64,000 bases of DNA from Ruania albidiflava DSM 18029 (GCF_000421225.1 NZ_ATWL01000005.1:62001-126000), one strand, 5' to 3'. Positions 34,619-43,488 are shown, numbered from the stretch's first letter. The notes: generated from the letters alone by a model not told the origin. Numbers and translations are program-made.

Positions 34619-35182
34619 TCAGGAGGTGAGCGCGAAGTCCACGGTGTCTCGCCACACCCCGTCGGCGCCGCGGAAGTACAGGGAGAAGTGCACTACCGGG
34701 AACACGGCGTCGAAGTCGTCCATCGACCGTGCCGCGCGGTCCAGGGTGTCCTCGTCCAGCTCGTGGGCGATGGTCACGTGCGGGTGGTAGGGGAAGCGCA
34801 GCTCCTGGGCGAGGACGTCGTCGTTGACGGCACGCTGCAGACGGCTGCAGTCCTGCGCCCCGGCCTGCAGCCGGACGAAGACCACCGGGGAGACCGGGCG
34901 GAAGGAGTCGGTGCCGGCGAGCTCGATGATGAACGGGCTGTGTGCCGCCGCGACCTCACCGAGGTGCGCCTCGACCCGGGCGACGTCCTGGTCGCGGACC
35001 TCGGTGGGCGGCAGCAGGGTGATGTGCGGGGGCACGGCGTGCGCGAGCGGGTCACCGGCCTCCACCCGGGCACGGGTGAGTCGAGCCGCATATGGCTCCG
35101 GGATCGGGATGGAGACGCCGACGAGCACAGCGCCCCCGGTCTCGCGCTGGGTACGGACGGCCCCCTGCCGCAGCTGGGTCAT
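34619..35182 (-). CDS. 2'-5' RNA ligase/cyclic phosphodiesterase-like (2H phosphoesterase) protein
   Basis: A 187-residue 2H phosphoesterase. The two catalytic HxT motifs are HITLLPP and HVTIAHEL, about 90 residues apart. ATG 35182 starts MTQLRQGAVRTQRETGG; sequence further upstream has no family character and would run into the galT promoter. Family members act on 2',3'-cyclic phosphates or 2'-5' linkages in vitro; the cellular role in actinobacteria is unknown. Divergent from galT. Confidence 0.85.
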   Translation of the reverse strand: MTQLRQGAVRTQRETGGAVLVGVSIPIPEPYAARLTRARVEAGDPLAHAVPPHITLLPPTEVRDQDVARVEAHLGEVAAAHSPFIIELAGTDSFRPVSPVVFVRLQAGAQDCSRLQRAVNDDVLAQELRFPYHPHVTIAHELDEDTLDRAARSMDDFDAVFPVVHFSLYFRGADGVWRDTVDFALTS

Positions 35183-35300
35183 CGGCACCCTCGGCCACGC
35201 GCCTGGGTCTGCGGGTACTCCATCGTCGTATTGTGCCTCACCACCGGCTCTTCTGGGTACGCTCCCACTGTTAAGAACTGATCGTTTACGTGCGAAGTTG

Positions 35301-35309
35301 TGACATACT
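35301..35309 (+). promoter_or_regulatory. Candidate extended -10 of a leaderless galT transcript
   Basis: TGACATACT combines an extended -10 TG with a CATACT hexamer (35304-35309). The GTG at 35316 is 7 nt downstream, where transcription would start, so the mRNA could begin at the start codon; no ribosome-binding site precedes it. The -35 is not clear. The surrounding AT-rich stretch (35271-35310) stands out in this genome. Confidence 0.45.
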
Positions 35310-35312
35310 GGC

Positions 35313-36524
35313 GTGGTGTCTGACGAGACTGAGCTGACCACCCACGCTGTGCGACGCACCCGCACCCACCTGGCCGACGGTCGAGAGCTGTTCTACTACG
35401 ACGACTCCGAGCCGTACGTCTCCGGCGGGGCCACCCGCCGGCTGGACGACCCGCGCCCGCTGCCGGACCGGTTCGCCCCGGTGACCGCCGCCGACGGCAC
35501 CGAGCAGCCGGTCACCGGGCCGCAGATGCGCTACGACGTGCTCACCGGGGAATGGATCCCGATGGCCACGCACCGGATGAACCGCACGTTCCTGCCCGGT
35601 CCGGACACCAACCCCCTCGCACCGGCCCGGCCGGGCAGCGCCTACACCGACGGGGAGATCCCGGACACCGACTACGACGTGGTGGTGTTCGAGAACCGGT
35701 TCCCCTCGCTGCTGCGGGTGCCCGGGACCGAGGAGGTGACCGGCTACGTCGACGACACCGAGCTGTGGCCGGTGCGACCCGCCGTCGGGCGGTGCGAGGT
35801 GATCTGCTTCTCCCCGGACCCCGCCGCCTCGTTGAGCACGGTCACCCCGCAGCGGATGCGCACGATCGTGGAGGCGTGGGCGGACCGGACCCGCGCACTG
35901 GGCAGCATCCCTGGTGTGGAGCAGGTGTACTGCTTCGAGAACCGGGGCGAGGAGATCGGGGTGACGCTGCACCACCCCCACGGGCAGATCTACGCCTACC
36001 CGATGGTCACCCCGCGCACCGAGCAGATGCTCCGCCAGGCAGTCGCGCACCGGCAGCACACCGGGCGCAACCTGCTGCGGGACGTGCTCGAGGCCGAGCT
36101 GGCCTCCGGGCGGCGGATCGTCGGGCAGTCCGAGCACTGGGTGGCCTACGTACCGGCTGCGGCCCGCTGGCCGGTCGAGGTGCACGTGGCCCCGCGCCGG
36201 GACGTAGCGGACCTGCCGGCCACCACCGACGCCGAACGCACCGACTTCGCCGAGCTGTACCTGAGCCTGCTGCGCCGGCTGGACCGCTTCTTCGTGGCCG
36301 CCGACGGCAGCCCGATGCCGTTGCCGTACATCTCCGGCTGGCACCAGGCACCGGTGCGTACCGGCCGGGACGACCTGCGGCTGCACCTGCAGCTGTTCTC
36401 CATCCGGCGCGCACCGGGCAAGCTGAAGTACCTGGCCGGGTCGGAGTCCGGGATGGGAGCCTGGATCTCCGACACCAGCCCGGAGCAGATCGCCGACCGG
36501 CTGAACGAGGTGGAGGCACCGTGA
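35313..36524 (+). CDS. galT: Galactose-1-phosphate uridylyltransferase
   Basis: Leloir-pathway enzyme exchanging UDP-glucose and galactose-1-phosphate. The 403-residue protein contains the nucleophile motif HHPHGQIYAYP, FENRFPSLLR, RYDVLTGEWIPMATHRMNR, and a C-terminal SGWHQAPVR and HLQLFSIRRAPGKLKYLAGS with metal or substrate histidines. Two adjacent GTG codons (35313, 35316) can start it; the second fits the leaderless promoter. GTGA overlap couples it to galK. No galE or transporter gene is adjacent. Confidence 0.94.
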   Translation: MVSDETELTTHAVRRTRTHLADGRELFYYDDSEPYVSGGATRRLDDPRPLPDRFAPVTAADGTEQPVTGPQMRYDVLTGEWIPMATHRMNRTFLPGPDTNPLAPARPGSAYTDGEIPDTDYDVVVFENRFPSLLRVPGTEEVTGYVDDTELWPVRPAVGRCEVICFSPDPAASLSTVTPQRMRTIVEAWADRTRALGSIPGVEQVYCFENRGEEIGVTLHHPHGQIYAYPMVTPRTEQMLRQAVAHRQHTGRNLLRDVLEAELASGRRIVGQSEHWVAYVPAAARWPVEVHVAPRRDVADLPATTDAERTDFAELYLSLLRRLDRFFVAADGSPMPLPYISGWHQAPVRTGRDDLRLHLQLFSIRRAPGKLKYLAGSESGMGAWISDTSPEQIADRLNEVEAP

Positions 36525-37720
36525 CCGCTGTGCCCATGCTGGAGGCCTGGGACGAGACTGAGGGCACCCGCCGTGCCCGCGCCCTGTTCGCCGAGACGTT
36601 CGACGGCGCACCGGACGGGGTGTGGTCCGCACCCGGCCGGGTGAACCTCATCGGCGAGCACACGGACTACAACGGCGGGCTGTGCCTGCCGATCGCCCTC
36701 GAGCACCGCACCTTCGTGGCGCTGCGGCGGCGGCCGGACGACCGGGTGCACCTGGTCTCCGAGCGGGAGGGCAGCAGCTGGCAGACCGCGCTGGCCGATG
36801 TCGCACCGGGGGCGGTCTCCGGCTGGGGCGCCTACCCGGCCGGGGTCGCCTGGGCGCTCGACCAGCTCGGCCACCCGACCGGCGGGTTCGACGCCGCCGT
36901 CGTCTCCTGCGTGCCCTACGGTGCCGGGCTGAGCTCCTCGGCCGCGCTGGAGTGTGCGTTCGCCATGGCTTTCACCGCAGCGCCGGGCTGGGCCGGCCCC
37001 GACCCGGGCACCGATGCGGGCCGGGCCGCGCTGGCCGCCGCGTGCGTGCGCGCGGAGAACGAGATCGCCGGGGCGAACACCGGCGGGATGGACCAGGCAG
37101 CCTCGTTGCGCAGCCGCGCCGGGCGCGCTCTGCTGCTGGACACCCGGGACGGGCACGTGGAGCACATCCCGTTCGACCTGACCGAGGCGGGGCTCGAGCT
37201 GCTGGTGATCGACACCCGCGCCGAGCACGCCCTGGTGGACGGGCAGTACGCCCAGCGGCGGGCCACCTGTGAGGCGGCCGCTGCCGCGCTCGAGGTGCCC
37301 ACGCTGCGGGAGATCACCCCGTCCGGTCTGGACGCCGCGCTGGCGCAGCTGGACGGTGACGAGCCGCGCCGGCGGGTGCGGCACGTGGTTACCGAGATCG
37401 CCCGGGTGGAGCAGTTCGTGGACCTGCTGCGCGCTGGCCGGCTCAGGGAGGTGGGTCCGCTGATGGATGCCTCGCACACCTCGCTGGCAGGAGACTACGA
37501 GGTCTCGGCCGCTGAGCTGGACGTAGCAGTGCGTGCTGCCCGGCAGGCCGGGGCGCTCGGGGCCCGGATGACCGGCGGCGGTTTCGGCGGGTCGGCGATC
37601 GCGCTGGTGCCCGCCGGCGCTAGCCCGGCAGTGGCCGAGGCGGTCACGGGCGCGTTCGCCGCCGAGGGGTTCACCGCGCCGGTGTTCCTGGTCGCGACAG
37701 CCGGTCCGCCCGCGCACTGA
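36521..37720 (+). CDS. galK: Galactokinase
   Basis: A 399-residue GHMP kinase phosphorylating galactose at C1. GTG 36521 overlaps the galT stop. Motifs: substrate site SAPGRVNLIGEHTDYNGG, ATP-binding PYGAGLSSSAALECAFAMA, catalytic Asp region GGMDQAASLRS, and GGGFGGSAIALVPAG near the C-terminus. A longer open frame upstream is a galT shadow. The operon ends here, followed by a hairpin repeat about 20 bp downstream that may act as terminator. Confidence 0.95.
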   Translation: MTAVPMLEAWDETEGTRRARALFAETFDGAPDGVWSAPGRVNLIGEHTDYNGGLCLPIALEHRTFVALRRRPDDRVHLVSEREGSSWQTALADVAPGAVSGWGAYPAGVAWALDQLGHPTGGFDAAVVSCVPYGAGLSSSAALECAFAMAFTAAPGWAGPDPGTDAGRAALAAACVRAENEIAGANTGGMDQAASLRSRAGRALLLDTRDGHVEHIPFDLTEAGLELLVIDTRAEHALVDGQYAQRRATCEAAAAALEVPTLREITPSGLDAALAQLDGDEPRRRVRHVVTEIARVEQFVDLLRAGRLREVGPLMDASHTSLAGDYEVSAAELDVAVRAARQAGALGARMTGGGFGGSAIALVPAGASPAVAEAVTGAFAAEGFTAPVFLVATAGPPAH

Positions 37721-37740
37721 CCCACCACCCACCCCGCTGT

Positions 37741-37795
37741 TGAATCAATTCAGGCGATACCTGGCACGCGAGGTCGTGCTCTGCGGTATCGCCCC
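37741..37795 (-). repeat. 55-nt intergenic hairpin repeat, copy A
   Basis: Read on the minus strand it begins GGGGCGATACCGCAGAGCAC and ends TTCA. It matches copy B (47620-47674) at 42 of 55 positions, with the first 22 identical and no gaps. Arms GGCGATACC and GGTATCGCC (9 bp) enclose an inner GCACG/CGTGC pair, so it folds into a two-step hairpin. It sits 20 bp after galK. Probably a small interspersed palindromic element that can serve as terminator. Confidence 0.65.
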
Positions 37796-37830
37796 CACGG
37801 AGGAGCTGCCGAACGGGTAGCCCCGCCGGT

Positions 37831-37870
37831 GCCCGCTCAGGGGCCGGCAAGGGCCCGCTCAGGGGCTGGC
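37831..37870 (+). repeat. Two 18-bp direct repeats upstream of the FtsX-type exporter
   Basis: GCCCGCTCAGGGGCcGGC (37831-37848) and GCCCGCTCAGGGGCtGGC (37853-37870) differ at one base and start 22 bp apart, about two helical turns. They lie 65-104 bp before the ATG. A short GGGGGTCCCCC inverted repeat (37886-37896) follows. The arrangement suggests tandem sites for an activator such as a response regulator; none is encoded nearby. Confidence 0.45.
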
Positions 37871-37898
37871 TCCGGGGAAGAACCAGGGGGTCCCCCGA

Positions 37899-37927
37899 TG
37901 TGACCGCGGCTGAGTCGGCCCTACGTT
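37899..37927 (+). promoter_or_regulatory. Candidate promoter of the FtsX-type exporter
   Basis: TGTGAC (37899-37904) and TACGTT (37922-37927) are separated by 17 bp. The ATG at 37935 is 8 bases after the -10, and no ribosome site precedes it, so a leaderless transcript is likely. Confidence 0.45.
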
Positions 37928-37934
37928 GCTGGTC

Positions 37935-40352
37935 ATGTCCAACGCAGGCCTGGCTGTCCGGTACGTGCGCAGCGACCTGCACACCAACCCGGGTGCGCAC
38001 CTCGCGCTGACCGCGCTGCTGCTGCTCAGTGCGTTCCTGATGGCCACCGGGGCGATGGTCGCCGAGCGGCTGGTGGGCTCCATCGACCGGCTGTTCGAGA
38101 TCGCCGAGCCGCCGGACTTCCTGCAGATGCACCGCGGAGACCTCGACCACGCGGCACTGGACGCCTTCGCCGCCGAGCACCCGGAGATCGAGGCGTGGCT
38201 GATCGAGGAGATGCTCGGGTTCGACGGCGCCGCCGTGGGCTGGCAGCACGCCGCCACCGGGGCGAGCGGAGACCTCGCCGACAGCGTGATGGACAACCTG
38301 TTCGTCACCCAGAACCAGGAGTTCGACTTCCTCCTGGACGCCGAGGGCGCGGTCCCGCAGCCCGCTCCGGGGCAGGTGTACGTGCCGGTGGCCTACCAGC
38401 AGAGCTACGACCTGGCGGTCGGGGACCGGCTCACCGTTCGCACGGACACCGGCCCACACCAGCTGCAGGTGGCCGGGTTCGTCCGGGATGCCCAGATGGC
38501 CTCGTCGATGTCCTCGGCCACCCGGTTCCTCGTCTCCGAGCAGGACTTCGAGGACCTGGAGGCCGCTGGCGGCGGCGCGCCGGAGCACATCCTGGAGTAC
38601 CGGCTCACCGACGGCGCCTCGGCCGGGGACCTGCAGCGGGCCTACGAGGCGGACCCGGACCTGCCGAAGAACGGACAAGCGGTCACCATCGGGATGATCC
38701 GCCTGCTGAACGCGCTCGGTGACGGCCTGGTGGCCGTGGCCCTGGTGCTGGGCAGCCTGGTCCTGGTGGCGGTCGCAGTGATCAACCTACGGTTCGTGGT
38801 CCGGGGCACCCTCGAGGACGAGGTCCGTGAGATCGGCGCGCTGCGCGCGATCGGCATCAGCCACCGGCAGATCAGCGCGCTCTACCTGGGCAAGTACGCG
38901 ACCCTGACCCTCCTGGCCTGCGCGGCCGGTGGGGCCCTGGCGGTACCTGCCACCGCGGGGCTGACCCAGGCGATGCAGGTGAACTATGCCGCCGCCCCGG
39001 CCGGGGCGGCCACCGTGCTGGTGCCCGTGGCCGCGCTCGGCCTGTTGGGCACGCTGGTCCTGCTGCTCTGCCGGCAGGCGTTGCGCCGGGTGGGGAAAGC
39101 GCCGGTGGTCGGTGCCCTGGTGGGTGGCAGCATGCTCAGCGAGCGGCAGACCGCCCGCCGCGCACGCCGCGGAGCAGCCCGGGCGCGGCGGCACCGCCTG
39201 GCGGCCTACTCCGGCACCCGCGTCAATACGTTCCTGGCCCGGCTGGACCTGCGCGCCGATCTGCGGCAGTGGGCCCTGGTCCCGGTGGTGTTCGCGCTGC
39301 TCAGCGTGCTGATGATCCTGCCGATGAACCTGCTCAGCACGTTCCAGAGCCCCCGGTTCGGCACTGCGATGGGCGCTCCGGAGGCAGATCTGCTGGTTGA
39401 CCTTCAGTTCTCGCCGGACCTCGAAGACACCCGGACCGGACTCCTCGCCGACCTGGAGAGGGACGACCGGGTGACCGAGGTGAGCGTGCTGGCCACCGAG
39501 CTGCGGGAGGTCCCGGGAGAAGACGGCTGGGAGACGCTACGGGTCCAGGTCGGCGACCACCACGACGCTGCGGTGCAGTACCTGCACGGCCGCCCGCCCG
39601 GCCCGGGGCAGGTCGCCCTGTCCGTGCTGAACGCCCAGCGCTACCAGCTCGCCGTCGGCGACACGCTCCCGGTGCGCCCCGCCGGCCCGGTGAGCTCCAC
39701 AGACCAGGCGAGTCCCGCCGTCGTGAGCGGTGTCTACCAGGACCTGACGATGGGCGGCTACACCGCGAAGCTGCCCGGCGAGCCGAACCCCCGGGCCGCC
39801 GGCTATGCGATCTACGCCCGTGTGACCGAAGCCACCGACCCTGCCGACCTGGCCGCCGAGTATGCCGACCGCTACCCGACCGCCTCGGTGATCCAGATGG
39901 CGGAGTACCTGGACCAGACGATGTCCTTCGTGACCAGCAGCTTCCGGGTCGCCGCCGGGCTGGCACTGGCGTTCGCCCTGGTGGTGGCCGCGCTGATCAG
40001 CGCCCTGTTCCTCTCCCTGCAGCTCAAGCGGGAGCGGCAACGCATGGGTGTGCTCTTCGCCGTCGGCTTCTCCCGGCGAGAGATCGTCACGCAGATGCGG
40101 ACGAAGGCACTAGCGGCGGTCGCCGTCGGCGTGCTCGGCGGCACGGTGGCGGCCGCGGCCGGCGGCCAGCACCTGGTCGACGGGGTGCTGGTGGCCGCCG
40201 GGCTGGGCATCACCGAGCTGCGGCTCTTCCCCCAGGCGTGGTTGGTCTACGGCGTGTACCCGGCGCTCCTGGTCGGGGTCGGGCTCGGCGTGTCCGTGCT
40301 GACCACCGCCCGGATACGCAGTGCCCAGATGAGCAGATGGTTACGAGGATGA
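37935..40352 (+). CDS. FtsX-like ABC transporter permease
   Basis: An 805-residue MacB/FtsX-family membrane protein with the ten-helix double layout. It has an N-terminal helix (about 20-45), a large extracytoplasmic domain (45-250), three helices ending LPATAGLTQ-type turns (250-390), then a basic loop RRARRGAARARRHRL. A second helix (around 440), a second extracytoplasmic domain and three C-terminal helices follow. LRAIGISHRQISALYLGKY and LFAVGFSRREIVTQMR are the two coupling segments after the family pattern. ATG 37935 is preferred to TTG 37926. Neither a membrane-fusion partner nor a two-component system is adjacent, so it probably works on membrane lipids, lipoproteins or peptides at the single membrane. 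Confidence 0.87.
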   Translation: MSNAGLAVRYVRSDLHTNPGAHLALTALLLLSAFLMATGAMVAERLVGSIDRLFEIAEPPDFLQMHRGDLDHAALDAFAAEHPEIEAWLIEEMLGFDGAAVGWQHAATGASGDLADSVMDNLFVTQNQEFDFLLDAEGAVPQPAPGQVYVPVAYQQSYDLAVGDRLTVRTDTGPHQLQVAGFVRDAQMASSMSSATRFLVSEQDFEDLEAAGGGAPEHILEYRLTDGASAGDLQRAYEADPDLPKNGQAVTIGMIRLLNALGDGLVAVALVLGSLVLVAVAVINLRFVVRGTLEDEVREIGALRAIGISHRQISALYLGKYATLTLLACAAGGALAVPATAGLTQAMQVNYAAAPAGAATVLVPVAALGLLGTLVLLLCRQALRRVGKAPVVGALVGGSMLSERQTARRARRGAARARRHRLAAYSGTRVNTFLARLDLRADLRQWALVPVVFALLSVLMILPMNLLSTFQSPRFGTAMGAPEADLLVDLQFSPDLEDTRTGLLADLERDDRVTEVSVLATELREVPGEDGWETLRVQVGDHHDAAVQYLHGRPPGPGQVALSVLNAQRYQLAVGDTLPVRPAGPVSSTDQASPAVVSGVYQDLTMGGYTAKLPGEPNPRAAGYAIYARVTEATDPADLAAEYADRYPTASVIQMAEYLDQTMSFVTSSFRVAAGLALAFALVVAALISALFLSLQLKRERQRMGVLFAVGFSRREIVTQMRTKALAAVAVGVLGGTVAAAAGGQHLVDGVLVAAGLGITELRLFPQAWLVYGVYPALLVGVGLGVSVLTTARIRSAQMSRWLRG

Positions 40353-40358
40353 GGAGCG

Positions 40359-41129
40359 ATGATGACCGCGACCGACACTGTGCTGCAGGCCAGCAACGTG
40401 ACGAAGGAGTACCCGAGCACCGATCCGCCCACACCGGGCATCACCGGGGTGGACCTGCAGGTCGCAGCCCGGGAGTTCCTCGCGGTGATGGGCGCTTCCG
40501 GGTCGGGGAAGTCCACGTTGCTGCAGGTGATCAGCGGGATGGACCACCCCACCGGCGGGCAGGTGCAGATCAGCGGGCACGACCTCACTGCACTGGGTGA
40601 TGACCAGGCCAGCCGGCTGCGGCTGACCACGATCGGCTTCGTCTTCCAGCAGGCGTACTTCCTGCGCAACCTGAGCATCCGGGACAACATCCTGCTGCCC
40701 GCGCTGAAGGCCACCCCGCGGCGGAAGGTGCAGGTGCTGGCCCGGGTGGAGGCGCTGATGGCCCGGTTCGGGATCGCTGACCTCGCCGACCGGGCGATCA
40801 CCGAGGTCTCCGGCGGCCAGCTGCAGCGGGCCTCCATCTGCCGGGCGCTGGTCTGCGAGCCGGAGATCGTGTTCGCCGACGAGCCGACCGGGTCGTTGAA
40901 CAGCCAGACGACCCGGGAGGTGATGGATGCGCTCACCGAGGTGCACGCCGATGGCACCACCCTGGTGCTGGTCACCCACGACCCGACCTGTGCCGCGCGG
41001 GCGGAGCGGGTGGTCTACCTGCGCGACGGGCGCCTGGACGCCGAACGCACGCTCGGCCCGTGGCGCCCGGCCACCGCCCGGGACCGGGAGGGCGAGCTGC
41101 TCAGCTGGTTGACCGGGTTGGGTTTCTAG
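40359..41129 (+). CDS. ABC transporter ATP-binding protein (LolD/MacB type)
   Basis: A 256-residue ATPase partner of the FtsX-type permease, 6 bp downstream. Walker A GASGSGKST, Q-loop IGFVFQQAYFLRNLS, signature VSGGQLQRASICRAL, Walker B IVFADEPTGSLNS, switch His VTHDPTC. Two ATG codons (40359, 40362) follow GAGGAG; the second is better spaced. It lacks the usual Leu in the signature (VSGGQ), a common variation. Its 3' end overlaps the convergent Nudix gene by 29 bp. Confidence 0.92.
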   Translation: MMTATDTVLQASNVTKEYPSTDPPTPGITGVDLQVAAREFLAVMGASGSGKSTLLQVISGMDHPTGGQVQISGHDLTALGDDQASRLRLTTIGFVFQQAYFLRNLSIRDNILLPALKATPRRKVQVLARVEALMARFGIADLADRAITEVSGGQLQRASICRALVCEPEIVFADEPTGSLNSQTTREVMDALTEVHADGTTLVLVTHDPTCAARAERVVYLRDGRLDAERTLGPWRPATARDREGELLSWLTGLGF

Positions 41130-41550
41130 CCACCCGCCACATGCCGATCGCGGCGTCCACCAGCTCCACCCGGTCCAGGGTGGGCACGTCGGCCAGCGGG
41201 ATCCAGCGGGCCTCGTCGGTGGAGCCGTCGGTCTCGGCGCGCAGCGCCCCGCCGGTGATCCTCGCCTGGTAGACCGCGCGCACCGCCTTCATCGGGCCCG
41301 TTCCGCTGAGCCGGTCCTCGGCCGGGATCCAGAGCGTGTCCAGCCCGAGCAGGCGGACCGGTTCCGTGGTGTAGCCGGTCTCCTCGGCCACCTCCCGGAC
41401 CATCGTCTGCTCGGGGGTCTCGGTGAGCTCGGCTCCCCCACCGGGCATGGTCCAGCGGGGCCGGGAGGCCTCGTTCCACAGGGCGAGCAGGATGCGGTCG
41501 CGGTCGTCGATCATCAGGCCGTAGGCGGCGAACCGGGTCTGGAAGTCCAC
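41101..41550 (-). CDS. Nudix hydrolase
   Basis: A 149-residue single-domain Nudix enzyme hydrolysing a nucleoside-diphosphate derivative. The Nudix box is intact: GGGAELTETPEQTMVREVAEETGY (written here in pieces: GGGAELTETPEQ then REVAEETGY) with the metal-binding REVAEE. RWTMPGGG leads into it. The substrate cannot be predicted. It overlaps the convergent ATPase gene by 29 bp and is followed on the same strand, 6 bp upstream, by the methyltransferase gene, so the two are probably cotranscribed. Confidence 0.88.
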   Translation of the reverse strand: MDFQTRFAAYGLMIDDRDRILLALWNEASRPRWTMPGGGAELTETPEQTMVREVAEETGYTTEPVRLLGLDTLWIPAEDRLSGTGPMKAVRAVYQARITGGALRAETDGSTDEARWIPLADVPTLDRVELVDAAIGMWRVARNPTRSTS

Positions 41551-41556
41551 AGCGGG

Positions 41557-42279
41557 TCAGTCTCGCACAGCCTGGAAGGTGTGCGTGCGGTACGGCATGC
41601 TGATCTGCCCGTCCGGGTCGGCCACACGTGCGGCGAGCTCGCGGACCTGGGTGAGGATCTCCTCCCGCCGCTGCGGTGCGGCAGTGATCACGTAGGACCG
41701 GGAGGCGGCCAACGCCACCAACCTTTCGCCGTCGAGCGGGTACTGCCAGGTGACCACGTGCTCGGCGAGCGGACCGAACGGCCCCTCCAGCCGGACGGCG
41801 TCAGCCTCGATGAGCCGCTCAGCGTTGCTGGCGCCCATGATCTCGCCCAGCTCGGCCACCCACGGCTGGCTGGTGTCGCGCACGTTCCAGACCAGACCGA
41901 GCACTCCCCCGGGCCGCAGCACGCGGGCCACCTCGGCCGACGCCGCGGGTACGTCCACCCAGTGCCAGGACTGGCCGAAGGTGACCAGGTCCGCGTTGGC
42001 GTCCGGCAGCGGGACCGACTCACCAGTGCCGACCAGCGTGCGCACGCCGGGGAGCCGCTGCTGCAACCGGGCCAGCATCGCTTCGTCCGGGTCCACGGCA
42101 ACCACCTCGCGGCCGGCGCCGAGCAGCGCCGCGGTCAGCTTGCCGGTGCCGGCACCCACGTCCACCACCTGGCGGGGCTGGTGGGTGAGCACCAGCTCGA
42201 CGGCGTCGCTCGGGTAGCCGGGACGCGCCCGGTCGTAGTGGTCGACCGCCTGGCCGAAGGAGGTGGCATCGCTGGTCAC
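41557..42279 (-). CDS. Class I SAM-dependent methyltransferase
   Basis: A 240-residue small-molecule methyltransferase. Motif I is VVDVGAGTGKLTAALL, motif II REVVAVDPDEAML; ADLVTFGQSWHWVDVP and LRPGGVLGLVWNVRD are typical of the UbiE/Trm-like methyltransferase_11 group. GTG 42279 starts VTSDATSFGQAVDHYDRARPGYP, the usual N-terminus for this subgroup; upstream codons look unrelated. Substrate unknown. Confidence 0.85.
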   Translation of the reverse strand: MTSDATSFGQAVDHYDRARPGYPSDAVELVLTHQPRQVVDVGAGTGKLTAALLGAGREVVAVDPDEAMLARLQQRLPGVRTLVGTGESVPLPDANADLVTFGQSWHWVDVPAASAEVARVLRPGGVLGLVWNVRDTSQPWVAELGEIMGASNAERLIEADAVRLEGPFGPLAEHVVTWQYPLDGERLVALAASRSYVITAAPQRREEILTQVRELAARVADPDGQISMPYRTHTFQAVRD

Positions 42280-42394
42280 CGGGCCAGTGTGGCAGAGCCC
42301 GGCAGCGTGGCTCTCGAGTGGCAGGATCGGCCAGAACCGGTTCAATGGTCCGTGCGCAGCATCCTGCGCAATTCACCGGACAAGGAGTTGACCC

Positions 42395-42664
42395 ATGGGC
42401 TTCCTCGGATTCCTCATCGTCGGCCTGATCTGCGGCACCATCGCCAAGGCCATCCTCAAGGACCGTGCGGTCGGTGGCTGGCTGGCCAGCCTGATCATCG
42501 GGGTGATCGGCGCGTTCGTCGGTGGCTGGCTCGGTGGCGTGCTGCTGGATGCCGAGCTGGGCAGCTTCTGGGACATCAAGACGTGGCTGCTGGCGCTGGC
42601 CGGGTCGATCATCGTGCTGTTCGTGTACACGGCGATCACCGGGAAGCGGGCCACCGCCCGGTAG
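42395..42664 (+). CDS. GlsB/YeaQ/YmgE-family small membrane protein
   Basis: An 89-residue protein with three hydrophobic segments (about 2-15, 28-50 and 62-82) and the family motif GLICGTIAKAILKDRAVGGW. Related transglycosylase-associated proteins are induced by acid, salt and envelope stress. ATG 42395 has AGGAG 9 nt upstream. It stands alone between divergent and convergent neighbours. Confidence 0.9.
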   Translation: MGFLGFLIVGLICGTIAKAILKDRAVGGWLASLIIGVIGAFVGGWLGGVLLDAELGSFWDIKTWLLALAGSIIVLFVYTAITGKRATAR

Positions 42665-42687
42665 CCGGTCTGCGGGTCAGCGACAGC

Positions 42688-43488
42688 TCACAGGTCGTAG
42701 GTGACCCGCAGCGGGGCGTGGTCGGAGAACCGCTGGTCGTAGGCTGGCGCACGGTCCACCACCGCGTCCTTGGCCCGCTCGGCGAGCTCAGCGGTGGCGA
42801 GCTGGTAGTCGATGCGCCAGCCAGAGTCGTTGTCGAACGCCTTCCCGCGCCAGGACCACCAGGTGTAGGGGCCGTCCACCTCACCGGCGAAGTGGCGGGC
42901 CAGGTCCACCCAGCCGAGCTCGCCGAGCCAGCGGTCCAGGTAGGCCCGCTCCTCCGGCAGGAAACCGGAGTTCTTCCGGTTCCCCTTCCAGTTCTTGATG
43001 TCCAGCTCGCGGTGTGCGATGTTCACGTCCCCGCCGACGACGGCACAGCCCCCCTGGTCTCTGAGCTCACCCAGCCGGGTGGTCACCTGGTCCAGGAACG
43101 CGTACTTCAGGTCCATCGAGGGCGTGCCGGCAGTGCCGGAGTGGATGTAGGTGCTCACCACGGTCAGCGGTGTGCCCGCCACGTCCAGGTCGGCCTCCAC
43201 CCAACGGCCGATCTGGTCCTCGGCGCGGCCTGCCTCCGGGCCGATGCCGATGCGCACGCCCTGCAGTGGCAGCCGGGAGGCGATCGCCACCCCAGCACGA
43301 CCCTTGGCGGCGCCCTCCTCGTGCACCAGGTGCCAGTCGGAGTCGAAGAAGCCGTTCAGGATGTCGTCGTTGGCGCGGACCTCCTGCAGCAGGATCACGT
43401 CCGGCTGCTGCTCGGTGATCCAGGCATCCATGCCGCGGCGGAAGGCGGCCCGGATGCCGTTGACGTTGACGGTGGCGATGCTGAACAT
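42688..43488 (-). CDS. xth: Exodeoxyribonuclease III (AP endonuclease)
   Basis: A 266-residue Mg-dependent nuclease for base-excision repair. Start ATG 43488 follows GGATGGAAGC; it begins MFSIATVNVNGIRAAFRRGM with the metal Asn. DVILLQEVRA carries the metal Glu, VVGGDVNIAHRELDIKN the catalytic Asp/Asn, and GWRIDYQLAT plus RFSDHAPLRVTYDL the C-terminal Asp-His. Length matches ExoA/XthA. Upstream codons to 43542 are not part of the fold. Confidence 0.93.
   Translation of the reverse strand: MFSIATVNVNGIRAAFRRGMDAWITEQQPDVILLQEVRANDDILNGFFDSDWHLVHEEGAAKGRAGVAIASRLPLQGVRIGIGPEAGRAEDQIGRWVEADLDVAGTPLTVVSTYIHSGTAGTPSMDLKYAFLDQVTTRLGELRDQGGCAVVGGDVNIAHRELDIKNWKGNRKNSGFLPEERAYLDRWLGELGWVDLARHFAGEVDGPYTWWSWRGKAFDNDSGWRIDYQLATAELAERAKDAVVDRAPAYDQRFSDHAPLRVTYDL

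Noticed and set aside
35286-36632. Long open frames opposite galT, galK, folD, glyA and similar genes
   Set aside because: They are antisense shadows produced by high GC; their sequences are Arg/Pro/Gly/His-rich without family motifs or ribosome sites.
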